In this document: piece after piece, positions 1 to 9,008 of the stretch
Numbering within the stretch: position 1 is the stretch's first letter
Layout: every line of letters starts with the position of its first letter
DNA from: Perkinsus chesapeaki
Lineage: Eukaryota; Perkinsozoa; Perkinsida; Perkinsidae
DNA length: 33,614 bases
Assembly: GCA_013115145.1 (NCBI GenBank)
Contig: JAAPAO010000391.1
Span: 1-33,614, forward strand
Direction: 5' to 3'
Program-made: the position numbers and the translations under genes
Notes under the pieces: generated by a model
What the model was told of the DNA's origin: nothing
What the model saw: only the letters and a program-made list of their open reading frames with translations
The model's database searches: none

Positions 1-2
1 CA

Positions 3-48
3 CGCGCCTAGGGAAGGGTGGGTTCCCAAACCCGCCCCTGTAGGCGCG
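3..48. repeat. Strong GC-rich hairpin at left edge
   Basis: Positions 3-10 pair perfectly with 41-48 (CGCGCCTA with TAGGCGCG). Inside them, 16-24 pairs with 29-37 apart from one G-T wobble, leaving a loop of about 4 nt. The layout (GGCG, TTGGGA-like core, CCTAGGCG) resembles the foldback element near 8.7 kb. It may be a terminal piece of the same repeat family, cut by the window edge. Function unknown. Confidence 0.55.
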
Positions 49-857
49 CCCCATACGCCTGGCGAAAACCCTGAACTGTTCCGCAACATATCTGATATTA
101 TATTTCGACTTGTTTGGCGAATTCGCGGCCAACTTTTTGAGATAAATCAGTTGGTAAGCCCCGAAGGGACCTTTCGGTTTTCTCGCCTCGCAAAACCTGC
201 TGTCTTGTCTCTGCGGCTGAGATCACTAGCTCTCAGCCGTTTGAAGAAGAGGCCTTCCCAGTAGACATGCCATAGTACAGTGGTACGTGTACTCAGTATC
301 CCCCACGACGCGAGTGAATGCAAGCCAAGCGATGCCCTAACTGACTGTTATCACTGTGCCAGGGATGGGATGCCTTAGGAATGCCGAATCGGTCCAAATT
401 CCGTCTCCTGGCAACTTGACGATTATCAGGATTTATAGTGCAATCTAAATCGCTTACTAGAGGCGTTGTTCCAGAAGTTACACTGTGATTCCGGGATCCC
501 GATGTATCGGTTTCTTGGTGAATCTCCGTAAGTACGAATGAGACGTCCAATTCGTTCATAGAGATCCAGGCTCGAGTGATGTAGATTCGCGCTTCTACGC
601 AGACGGAGCTCGTCGCAATTTCTTGAGCGTCTCGCTGAAACGGTGATTCTATTCACTCTAGAGAGCAATCCAGTAGGCTGTAGGCAGCCTAGCCAAGTCT
701 ATATTCTCTACCAAGGCGATCTTAAGAGGCCACTTCACCGTTGATGCAGTACGCAAAAGGCCGTTACGCAGTGGGATGCAACGGAATCGTCGGGCGCCGG
801 AGTTGCAAATACGAAACTCAACTACTCGAGACGATGTCTGCATTTTCGATTCGTTAG
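49..857. other. No gene recognised; small hairpin inside
   Basis: Short ORFs occur on both strands but none has a convincing protein or splice partner. A perfect 9-bp inverted repeat, CGGCTGAGA/TCTCAGCCG at 214-222 and 231-239 with an 8-nt loop, is the only clear structure. The 5' exon of the nuclease-like gene that starts by 858 may lie here. I could not choose a start codon for it. Confidence 0.4.
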
Positions 858-1939
858 GTTCAACGACAGCGGTTGCAGCATTTCCTCGGGAGCTACCCTC
901 CTTGCCCGTCTCTAGCCAAGCCGAAGAACGATCCCCAGTGGGAAGAGCAATGGAAGGCGCTGTTGTCTCATATCAGCAGGGAAGTGGCAATCCATCGATC
1001 TCGGGAGTCTCAGAGGTGCGCGGCCCAGCTCAGGCAGTTCCTGCAATTATCCGACGGCACTCCTATCGACGAGACCATCGCCGCGGCTAGGAGCATAGCG
1101 GATCCGTCCAACCACTGCCAGCTCTGTTTACAAGGGGTCAATAAGAAGCTGGCGAGAGGCGTCGACGTGCGTGCGCTTGAGGGACTACAGCGACGGCGCT
1201 CCGAGCTCTGCGCTGAGCTAGAGTCCATCCGTGAATCCTCTCAGTACAGAGGTTACTTGGAGGTTCGTGACCTACTGCAGGAGCTGTTGGACACTGGCAG
1301 CCCGAGGCGGTCCTCTGGCGCCACTTTTGAGCAGTACGTGTGCCTAGACGATGCGTGGCTGAAGAAGGCCGTGGCATACAGGCTTGGTGTGCAAGATTGC
1401 TCTCAGTGGGAGTTGGTCCGAAACGCTCCTTGGGTAGATGACCGCGGTGAGAAGTAAGTGATATTCTCCATTACGTATTTCCTGTTATTCTGCTTGTGCC
1501 TAGGTGTGGCGAGGTGGACTGCGGAATAGTAACGAGGAAGAGACATCTTGTAGCTGTGATAGAGTGCAAGGCTGGATGTCTCCAGATTGCGATGGCTGCC
1601 ACCCAGCAACAGCGACATCTCTCCGGCTCTTCACCATGCACCCTCCTTCTCCGAGATGGCACGCGTGCTGTCCCTTCGAGCGATTGTACTGTCTTCGTCG
1701 CGACCACCTTGCCGCATCGTCGGTTCGGTATCGGGGTGGAGCCTCACCTCTTGGGTGCGCTGAGTTGGAGTCTAACTCGCAGCAATAAGTGGACTGCAGC
1801 TCGCAATAACACTCTGACCTCTGGCGACATCGAACAAGTCCTTTCAGACGCCCAGCGGAAGCTTCATGTGTGGTGCCGAGGCACCCCACCAGCCATTCAC
1901 TGGCTCACCCGGCATCCTGGCAGGTTGCTGTTGTTCTAA
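858..1939 (+). CDS. PD-(D/E)XK nuclease-like protein, two or more exons
   Basis: Exon A is open from an acceptor-like TTAG at 857 to 1453. A 50-nt GT-AG intron (1454-1503) follows, then exon B ends in TAA at 1939. The joined frame continues without a break. Across the junction the protein reads CGEVDCGIV, then a short basic turn, then VAVIECKAG. That is the D...ExK layout of PD-(D/E)XK nucleases (about D204, E219, K221 counting from 858), each on a predicted hydrophobic beta strand. N-terminally there is a long charged helical region with a CxxC pair (NHCQLC). Nothing indicates a specific family, so the substrate is unknown; repair, RNA processing or a domesticated mobile-element nuclease are all possible. 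The first exon and start codon are unresolved. Gene reality is likely; the nuclease call is inference from motif spacing. Confidence 0.6.
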
Positions 1940-2283
1940 AATCACTGTTTCCGTACAATTTATGCACAGAGGTTTCCACTGGTCTTTTGACCTTGGTTTA
2001 ATGACAGATGAGGCTAACTACCATTGTGGTATGATTCTGTAATCGTTTCAACATCCCTATTATGCTCCATTATGGAACCGTTGCCGAGTGCAAGGCTGAC
2101 TCCTCTTAAATTGATAGTTTTGCCAAATACGCTCCACCCTGCACGCATGCGCATGTCATACTCAATGAGGAAATCACAAGACTGTTGAGACGAATATCGG
2201 GCGCGCGCTTAATTTCTGAACGCTCCACCGCGGCGGCGGAGGTCGATGACGATGACATGACCCCTTAGAGCTCTTTGTTGTTT
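1940..2283. other. Intergenic, nothing recognised
   Basis: This spacer of about 340 nt lies between two plus-strand genes and is AT-richer than its flanks. No ORF, RNA gene or clear repeat was seen. It presumably holds the 3' region of the nuclease-like gene and the promoter of the RRM-like gene. Confidence 0.4.
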
Positions 2284-3449
2284 ATGTCCTTTACCAACTC
2301 CCCTGGGAAAATGGACCCCTCCCTTTCCTGTGTATTGCATCTCGGTAAGCGCTCTGTCCTCTTAACAAGACCAATCTCCACAGGCATTACCAAGCCTATC
2401 CCCATAATAGTGGTGACAGCGTATCTTGGCGGCTTTGGCGACATAGAGAAGGTTGACGTGGCAGATTGCCACGACTCGACCCTGTCCCAAAGCAGCGGTA
2501 TAAAGATAAGGTAAGCGATTCGAGCCCAGTGCTTGGATATGTGCATGTCAAGCTTCGACCAATTCATTTTTTCATTTTTTACCGTACAAGAATTAAAGGA
2601 TTCATTTATTATGAGATATCGGTTAGGATATTTTGGAGGTCAACTGAGGAAGGGTTAAGAATGTTACCACACTGTCTCAGCCTCCCCCCCCGATCATCTC
2701 CTCGCAGGTACTTCGACTCTCGCTGCACCGAAAAAGTCATCGCCAAACTAAGATTCGCGAGCATTGATGCTCCAGTGGTGAGACTTGGTTTGTGTCGCGG
2801 AGACAGAGAGAGAGTCTGCTCAGGTTGTAGATGTGAGCATACGAGGGCGTGAAATGGCCGAGCAAATCAAGTTTGTTTCCTGCCGGCCAGTGTACACGGC
2901 TATCACTCCAGATCGAACTCGCTCCGTCAGCCTCGCTGATGTTCGCTGGACCGTTGGTGATACAATTGCCTGCTGTCAGCAGTTTGGAGATCTGTAAGCG
3001 TCCTCGGTATTCTTAAATTGCCAGAGTCTACTCAGAAACACTATAAATAACCTCAGCATGGCCGAAGCCCTGAAGCAGCCACATGCCCGAGCCGGCAGTA
3101 TATCATTCTTTGATTCACGAGCCACAGCACAGTTCCTCAAGGTGCCAAAACTATCAACTTGACTTCTCGTCCACTATCATCTCAGATATTCGCAGCGGTG
3201 GCGGAGGCCTCCAAGCAGCAGAATGGCCGGAGCGCTGTGAGGTCGTCGTCGTCGTCCTGGAACCAGACGCGCCTTGCCGCATCACCAACAATGGCTGATA
3301 GTGCCTACGCTGCTGGGCGCCCTCCGTCGAGAGGCTCCAGTCAGTACCTAGCGCACTGGACGCAGAACCGACGGCCCCAGAAGTTGTCCGGGAAGCAGTC
3401 CTACGGACAAGGGAATAATGTGGACATGTCATTTGGGGAGGACTCCACT
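2284..3449 (+). CDS. RRM-like (Mei2-type?) RNA-binding protein, 3' end open
   Basis: Five exons join in phase: 2284-2510, 2708-2777, 2824-2993, 3057-3141 and 3186-3449, each bounded by GT-AG introns (197, 46, 63 and 44 nt). Two stretches look like degenerate RRM folds. The first has FGDIEKVDV followed by IKIRYFDSR. The second has FGDL followed by GSISFFDSRAT. The repeated aromatic-FDSR strand resembles RNP1 of Mei2/AML-type RRMs (pattern F-x-D-x-R). After the second RRM come a Ser run and a basic, Gln/Arg-rich low-complexity region. A GTAAGT donor at 3450 shows that the gene continues. Possible last exons in phase are 3602-3646 and one from 3690, which would overlap the next gene in another frame. 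Splice phases are strong; the RRM family is inferred. Confidence 0.6.
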
Positions 3450-3772
3450 GTAAGTATATCCGCATGTCGTATGAAGGAAGATAATAATTAGGGATACTCA
3501 GCGCAAGGCTCTCACTTCTCCGGGCGTAATAGTTTGAGGGAAGTCGGTGACTTGACGGTAATAGATCATAGAGCTCTGTGTTCCATAATGACTTGGTTTT
3601 AGAGGAGGTTCGAGAATGTGCCCACCGCCGGTGGATTGACTACCGACGTGAGATAATATTCCACCTTTTCCGTCGATAGACATTTCGCAGGGTCCGTCGG
3701 GTACTTATGATCTCCAAGATTTTCACACTCACAATATTTCAAGCAGCTTAGCATACAGCAGAGCAGCTGTGG

Positions 3773-4363
3773 ATGCGGGTACTTGCTGGGCTGCTGCTGC
3801 TGCTGCTGGTGCACGATGGTGGTGTTGTTGTTGATGATGACGTGTCTTCAGGCGAAGGGCTGCTTGTTGGAAATGATGGTAGTTTTAACTGGGCTGATGG
3901 CGAGTATGATATGAGTCTGGGTGAAAACGAAAACACTAACGATTACCAGCAGGGCCCGGATTACGGCGAGGCTTTTTATAAGACACTTTTGGAGGCTAGT
4001 GGTGAAGGTCCAGCGACGCACTATTAGTAAAACTAGGCAGCTTTCTGTGGACACTGCATCAACGTTGCATTGTCAGATTGTTATTTTCCGGCAACTCCTG
4101 CTAGTATTGTCCAAGGCTGTGGCATCCACTATTATAAGTTCATTATTTCCGCAATGGTTGTTAATCAAGTCATCAGCCCCCAGGACATCCCTTATAAAAT
4201 TATATCACTGGTCAATCCTGTTATTACTCTATTAGTTGCTCCCATCGTCGTCGGAGTTTTACTATTACTCTGTAGAATGTGTTTTTTCCTGAGTCACCAC
4301 TTTGCTGACGGTCACCAGTTTAGACCACGAGTTCATCATACCCTACTCGCGTACTTGCGATAG
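3773..4363 (+). CDS. Putative type I membrane protein
   Basis: Starts at ATG 3773 with a signal-peptide-like N-terminus (MRVLAG plus a Leu run), then an acidic, Asn/Asp/Glu-rich ectodomain. Reading stops at TAG 4025 unless a 39-nt intron (4002-4040, GTGAAG...GGCAG) is removed. That joins in phase to a Cys-containing stretch (CGHC, SDCYF, QGCG) and a hydrophobic segment near the C-terminus (PVITLLVAPIVVGVLLLL) with a short His/Arg tail. The spliced product is about 183 residues. The Leu run is encoded by a CTG/GCT microsatellite, so a signal peptide could be fortuitous; the other frame reads poly-Ala and could be the end of the upstream gene. No family recognised. Confidence 0.45.
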
Positions 4364-4740
4364 TTATTTTCCCATTTATGTATGATTGAATGATAATCCG
4401 GTTCATAGGCACTTTCCCGTTTTTGAAAAGTTGGTCGTTGGCGATCAGCAGCTCTAACATCATCTCAATTTCGGGCACTTGTGTTCGCCCCCTCCCCCTC
4501 TAAGTCAGGCTCACATAGGTAATCGTCGCATAATAAGGCTGGTGGGGATGCTCAGCTTGCGTTTATCGCTGTTTTGGTTGTTGAGCTGAAACAGTGGGGC
4601 CAAACAGGCTCCACTGCTAGGGCAGCGCGTTCTGTCGTCGTGGCGTATCTTGGCTACTACACGACGGGTCTACATATTCTATTAGCTTTTCTGTCAACTT
4701 TTCTGTTGCGTGTGTTAAGTCCTCAATCTCGGCCGAGGTA
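4364..4740. other. Spacer with an unresolved hydrophobic open frame
   Basis: A plus-strand frame is open from about 4524 to 4741 and encodes hydrophobic stretches (for example VVVAYLGYYTTG). It cannot be spliced in phase to the RIIAD1-like exons and has no clear start. It may be an exon of another transcript or chance. Confidence 0.25.
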
Positions 4741-5148
4741 ATGTTAATGAACGCCAAGTCGGAAACAGCTGGTCTCAACTGCGAGCAACAGCAAGCACTC
4801 CAGGACAAAGAGGTAGCCAAGCGACACGCTACTTTATGAAACCCAAGTATTTCAGGAGCAGTTGAGGGAGGCCCATGAAGATTATCTGAAAAGTCACCCA
4901 GAGTTGCGACAAATGCTCAACGACTTCATCGCATCGGCCCTGTTGCAGCAGCCGGTGAGTTACTGTACACTTGTAACATAAACGCCCTCAGAGGGCTCTA
5001 CAGCCGCTGAGTTACTCTTAGGGCTTATCTTTCTCAGGACGACATATTTGATTTTGCTAAGGACTACTTCACTACATTTAAGAAGGAATCTAACGCATCA
5101 TCCGAAGGTACCGGATTGGGCAGTGCTAGTGTCACCCTAGTCATTTAG
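4741..5148 (+). CDS. RIIAD1: RIIAD1-like small RIIa-fold ciliary protein
   Basis: Three exons, 4741-4812, 4856-4954 and 5038-5148 (introns 43 and 83 nt), encode about 93 residues, close to the size of human RIIAD1. The pattern agrees along the length: a Gln-rich helix, then EDYLKSHPELRQML, a second amphipathic helix, then QQPDDIFDFAKDYFT. This is the dimerisation/docking-like RIIa fold (YL..H.E....I..F....L...PD.I.FA.DYF). RIIa-fold proteins dock amphipathic helices of AKAP-like partners, and small ones are mostly axonemal or sperm-tail proteins. The start is ATG 4741 or ATG 4747; upstream sequence stays open, so it is not certain. A convergent BART/CFAP36-type gene 1.7 kb downstream is also a cilium-type protein. 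Confidence 0.72.
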
Positions 5149-5344
5149 CCGATGAGGGGGATGGTGCCGCTGCTACCGCCGGTCAAACATGAACTGAATC
5201 GAGGCTCATGGCTTAGTGTTGCGTTGTTACTAGTATGGTGAGGAGCAAAGATCCCGATAAGGAGCGGATAGAGACAAGCTCGCGGAAACCTGTTCCTGCT
5301 CTTGAGGTCAAGAAGTTTTCTAGGATCACTCGTTCATGTTGGTA

Positions 5345-5695
5345 TCACCTTAGCCACTCGCGAACAAACAACGAATGTGAATAAGGACAACACGCGTGCT
5401 TCCATAACCGAAAGACAGGCAAAGGATCGCTTTGTAACAATATGCCATGGCGGAGGTCAGCGGACTCGGGCGACTGCCCGAAATGTCTGGACAATCGAAT
5501 GGGAACCGAGAATCGCTGGAAATCGGTCAAAGCCTCAGCGCGCACTTCCCGAACGAATCTGCAGATAAAGTTCGTGGAAGCTATTCCGGCTTTCACGTAC
5601 CTCGCGGCCTTTTCCTGCATGTCTCTTTGCTCATCGGTGGTCTCCGAGTCTGGAGATGAGTTGGCAGACTTTCTGAGATGTCTCCGTGACGCCAT
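5345..5695 (-). CDS. Unrecognised protein, possible hidden intron
   Basis: ATG at 5695 opens a frame of 116 codons. The N-terminus is Ser/Arg/Asp/Glu-rich. A 42-nt stretch inside it begins GTACGTG and ends CTGCAG and is a multiple of three without stops. It may be an intron that does not interrupt the frame; removing it brings EKAAR next to FVREVRAEAL. The last third looks less protein-like. Plus-strand frames over the same bases are also open, so the strand is not certain. Confidence 0.3.
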   Translation of the reverse strand: MASRRHLRKSANSSPDSETTDEQRDMQEKAARYVKAGIASTNFICRFVREVRAEALTDFQRFSVPIRLSRHFGQSPESADLRHGILLQSDPLPVFRLWKHACCPYSHSLFVREWLR

Positions 5696-5777
5696 GAGGA
5701 AATGGTGCCTGCGCCAGAATTGCCGAGGATAAGCGAGCTCAGCAACAACACCATCTCGCCAGGGAATGATGGAGATG

Positions 5778-6196
5778 CTACCTGGATTTGGGCAACACTT
5801 GTGGGAGGTGTTTTGTACGTGTCAATTCTCTGGCTCGGTAAATTGGTTTAAGTCGTTCAATGACCTTGCGGGACAAGTTGGGTTCTAAAAAGGACAGCTT
5901 CTCGCCTGCTTTAAAACTGGTCTGTTTACCGAGACTCAAAATCGGTACGCTTAGTAAGCGGCATTCATGTGAGGTGACAGTAACAGTATAAACCGCAGCG
6001 AACTGAAGAGGGTACCAGTCGGGAGAGTTGTCTCTGACCAAATGCGCACTTGTCGGCGATTCGTAGGCGGGGAAAGCACGTAGTCCTCCACTCCAAAAGG
6101 CTCGCCAGCTGCCAATTCTGCTATCGGGTAGGGATCGAGCAGGGCTCCGCTAGTGGCGACCGAAAGGGCTAATGTGAGCAGTAGTCGCCGGGGCAT
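5778..6196 (-). CDS. Putative secreted protein, two exons
   Basis: ATG at 6196 begins a good signal peptide (MPRRLLLTLALSVATSGALL). Removing a 47-nt intron (GTGCGC to CTTCAG, about 6047-6001) joins phase 0 to a beta-rich segment (AVYTVTVTSHECRLLSVPIL) and a basic helical tail ending at TAG 5778. The product is about 123 residues. Presumably secreted or luminal. No domain recognised. Its layout loosely resembles the N-terminal part of the secreted protein at 32.5-33.2 kb, but I cannot show homology. Confidence 0.45.
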
Positions 6197-6254
6197 GGAA
6201 AAGCTTACGCAGGTCGAATGCCTGTTGTGGAGGTGCGGACTCTATTGACGGTAG

Positions 6255-6544
6255 CAGCAAGCTGCAGGAGCCGGTGACGATGAAGTGCACCATCCAGGCA
6301 AGCCCATCCTTGGACCCACGGTGCACAACTATGTGGTCTCTGAGCGTGACGACGACGTAAGTATTGGTATACAAGCTGCCTTCCTCGCCTTTGATGTGTG
6401 TACGCCTCGCAGACGGAGTTGAGACGACCAATTTCCGCTGGCGAACAGTTAGGAAACATCTTTCCCAGGAACAGGCCATCAGACTGGAACCTATCACGAA
6501 CCTTGAAAAGGCAACGATCGACACTGCTGTTACACTTCCTGTGA
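6255..6544 (+). CDS. Partial plus-strand gene, 3' exons only
   Basis: An exon open from 6255 to 6356 ends SERDDD at a consensus GTAAGT donor. A 56-nt intron (6357-6412, ending CTCGCAG) joins phase 0 to an exon that runs to TGA at 6544 (TELRRPISAGEQL... basic tail). The splice signals and phase are good. The 5' part is not found, and it would have to start very close to the divergent secreted gene at 6196. Minus-strand ORFs cover the same bases. Function unknown. Confidence 0.35.
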
Positions 6545-6873
6545 CCGCTCTTCTCCGGGCTGAGGAAAACACGAATCATCCACTATTTGAGAGATAAGCT
6601 CACTGTGTAGTCTGGACCTGCTCTTGCCTTCGCCAGCTGGCGGGCGCCTACCACTGCCATACCTGAGGTAGACTAGCAAGTTTCAAGAGTGATGAAGGCA
6701 GCTCACCCGCTCGCTTGAAAAGTGCTTGTCGTCTGGATGCCGGTGCCATTTGAGTGCGATGAGCTGATTAGCTTGAAGACGAACGAAGGTTTGAACAGTG
6801 GAACGAGTGGCACCTTACCATTCACCAACGCAAGGCAACTAACAAGGTTAACGAGACTTGCATAGGATCATGT

Positions 6874-7766
6874 TCAGTTGTTGCTTTCCTCCTTTGATTC
6901 GTCCGCGGTGCCGTCATCGGTCGGGAACTCGAATGCCACCATTTCCTGCGGGAAGAGGTGGCAACGATCGCTATGCTGTTCTGGTGTATGTAACACAGAG
7001 GGCATTTCTAAGCTCATCTCAGGGGTTTTGGTGAGACTTCCGCGGACGGGGACGAACTCACTTTGTGCTGAAACATCATGGTGCAAAAGTCCTCGAAGTC
7101 CAATGCAGCGGTAATGTAGTCGATAGCGAACAAACCACTGGTGTCTACCCAACACAATGGGGTGAATCAGCTGATGCTCACTTATACCCTTCTCGGTGAT
7201 GACTTCGATGTAAGTGGCGAACTCATCATCGGTGATGTGGTGCTCATCGAGGACAGCTGAGCAGTTGATGATATTCATTGACTAGTTTATGCTATAGCTG
7301 TTAACCATTAGAAGTGTACATTATTTCGCACAGTATTTTATCATATAATTTCTATTGCTGAAATGGCTGCTTCTACTAATTATCTTCACTTGCTAGAGGT
7401 GAGGGTGTACCTTGTATTTGGTTTTCTATAAGCTCTTGATACCGTAGGAATATGCCGTGCCACTCTAGTGGGACATCTTGGTCTAGCTCGCGATCATCGA
7501 ACGTCTCCGCATGGTCGAATATGAACTTCGAGACGGCCTGTAGACCGCGAACGATAACGCGGGCAGTGACAAGTGGTTACGTCGGTGAAGGTACCACTTG
7601 TACAGTGGAGCTCCAACGCTGTGAAAAAGTCCAGGACTCTCTGGGTCTCGTTTTCCTCTGAAACAAATGCCTCTCTATAAGCTATTCCGAATGAGCGTGA
7701 ACCTTGAGCCTCATCAGTGTGGACATTAGCCGTCTGCGGGGCATCGGTCAGGACTTTAGTGGACAT
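6874..7766 (-). CDS. BART-domain protein, CFAP36/ARL2BP-like
   Basis: Five exons join in phase: 7766-7581, 7537-7411, 7256-7188, 7144-7062 and 6945-6874. The introns are 43, 154, 43 and 116 nt. The product is about 178 residues. After an acidic N-terminus it follows the BART fold: RVLDFFTAL, then FIFDHAETFDDRE, then WHGIFLRYQELIENQI, then ITDDEFATYIEVI, and finally ALDFEDFCTMMFQHK. These match the conserved blocks of CFAP36 (BARTL1) and ARL2BP: a C/H..FDD turn, a Y.ELVE helix, and a final DF..F..MM helix. Family members bind ARL2/ARL3 GTPases and act in cilia or at the basal body. The C-terminus is short and acidic, unlike the long tail of animal CFAP36. Orthology between CFAP36 and ARL2BP is not resolved. 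Confidence 0.75.
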
Positions 7767-7930
7767 GATAATTCTTAAGTGGTTATTGGGTTAAAATGCC
7801 TTTAGACAGAAAACACCGAGTTCCTGGAATTCAACACTGATACCACTGGTAATGTGCTACCGAGTCTGGCCGAGTGTTACAGGACAGGACATTAGCGAAG
7901 TCGATTCCCTCATATAGGCACGCTTGCGAT

Positions 7931-7951
7931 ATAATATTAAGTTAATATTAT
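7931..7951. repeat. 21-nt perfect palindrome
   Basis: ATAATATTAA and TTAATATTAT flank a single G. It lies 1 nt before the much longer palindrome at 7953-8003 and shares the TTAATATTA core with it. Confidence 0.7.
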
Positions 7952-7952
7952 A

Positions 7953-8003
7953 CGTGCTTTCATCCCACTGGTTAATATTATTAACCAATGGGGTGAAAGC
8001 ACG
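7953..8003. repeat. 51-nt near-perfect palindrome
   Basis: Two 25-nt arms (start CGTGCTTTCA, end TGAAAGCACG) surround one base, with 23 of 25 positions paired. The centre is GGTTAATATTATTAACC. It lies in the intergenic region upstream of the BART gene and outside any ORF I trust. Such palindromes can be MITE termini, replication stem-loops or recombination relics. No target-site duplication was identified. Confidence 0.75.
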
Positions 8004-8293
8004 CCCACGAGCGCGTTGAGTACCACTAATGATGAGCAAGTGAAAGAAGGCCTCAACGACGTCCTCGAGCCCACTGATATATCATTTCAAGATATCTTTA
8101 GCTGTGTTGGCTCTATCCCAAAGTATTAAGTATATGAACCGTGGTTACGTACCTCGGTAAATGAGATAAAGAAAAGACATAGAGAAAAGCTCTCCGGCAA
8201 GATTCTGTATCTCCGCCACTAAGAGATCTGATTGACCAGGGGGCTCACCAACTTCTTTCCTTTCAACAATACTTCTCAGCACCTCCCACAAGC

Positions 8294-8608
8294 TCAATTA
8301 CAGTTGCTGAATCCTAACCACGAGCTAACTTTCGTACTGCATCGATATGGGCAATGGATTAAAGTGTTCATCGTAGAAGAGAGTACACAGACGCCATCGT
8401 CCACAAGATGAGTCATCTTTTTCTCGATAAGGGTGTGCCTGTAATAGAGCTTCAAAGGATTGTTGGCTATTAGGTATGCTTTAAGCTGAGTTTTGAAGAT
8501 TCGGACATTAACTACGGTACGATTAAGAATATCATTATTTACCGACTCGCAACTTTGTTGGAAATTTTTCAGCTCGCGGCCTATCACGATCTCCATATAG
8601 ATACACAA
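8294..8608 (-). CDS. Uncharacterised ORF, weakly supported
   Basis: A single-frame ORF of 104 codons starts at ATG 8608 in a fairly AT-rich region, so its length is somewhat unusual for chance. The product is mixed charged/hydrophobic with several Cys and matches nothing I recognise. No splice partner was found. It sits between two palindromic repeats and could be a decayed mobile-element fragment. Confidence 0.22.
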   Translation of the reverse strand: MCIYMEIVIGRELKNFQQSCESVNNDILNRTVVNVRIFKTQLKAYLIANNPLKLYYRHTLIEKKMTHLVDDGVCVLSSTMNTLIHCPYRCSTKVSSWLGFSNCN

Positions 8609-8650
8609 TATTCCTTATAACGCATTTTTGAGGACCATTCCACAACCTTC

Positions 8651-8797
8651 CTTAGGCGTTCTATAAGCTTGGGATCCTCGGAGGCGTTCAAGAAGAAAAG
8701 TTCCTCAAAACGCCTTCTAACCGCCGATCTGTAGGGACAAAGACGTCCTAATATCCTAACGCCTAGGACCCTGAGATCCCAACCTTTTGGGAACGCC
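8651..8797. repeat. Foldback (MITE-like) element
   Basis: The left arm (8651-8689) and the reverse complement of the right arm (8757-8797) share, in order, GGCGTTC, TTGGGATC and GGCGTT. The spacers between these blocks differ. Two further GGCGTT/AACGCC copies lie at or inside the arms, giving five copies in about 150 nt. No coding capacity. The edge hairpin at 3-48 has a related block order. Confidence 0.5.
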
Positions 8798-9008
8798 CCT
8801 TGTTATTCTTAAATTGCCTGCTAATGGGTTCAATTCCTTTAAACGCTTGTGCTCCCTGGAAGTAGATAATTTAGGGCGAGACGATTGCCATCCTGCGCAG
8901 ATCGCTCCGCTGAACAGCGCAACTCTCCGATGAAGCTAGCAGCTGCTGAATCGTCGTCGGTCACGCAACAACATCGGTCACCCGGCTGAGGCACATAAGT
9001 GTTGCGGC

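Noticed and set aside
3154-3465. Minus-strand 103-codon ORF opposite the RRM gene
   Set aside because: Its Ser/Thr/Arg-rich product mirrors the low-complexity plus-strand exon and has no domain or splice support.
4617-4820. Minus-strand 67-codon ORF at 4.7 kb
   Set aside because: It overlaps the RIIAD1-like first exon on the other strand, which has strong family support.
7971-7981. TTAATATTATT at the palindrome centre compared with the TAATATTAC origin nonamer of circular Rep viruses
   Set aside because: The last base differs, the nonamer is not presented in a loop in the same way, and no Rep gene is nearby.
3008-8817. The 15-mer TATTCTTAAATTGCC occurs near 3008 and near 8803
   Set aside because: In a window of this size one repeated 15-mer is roughly expected by chance, and the flanks do not match.
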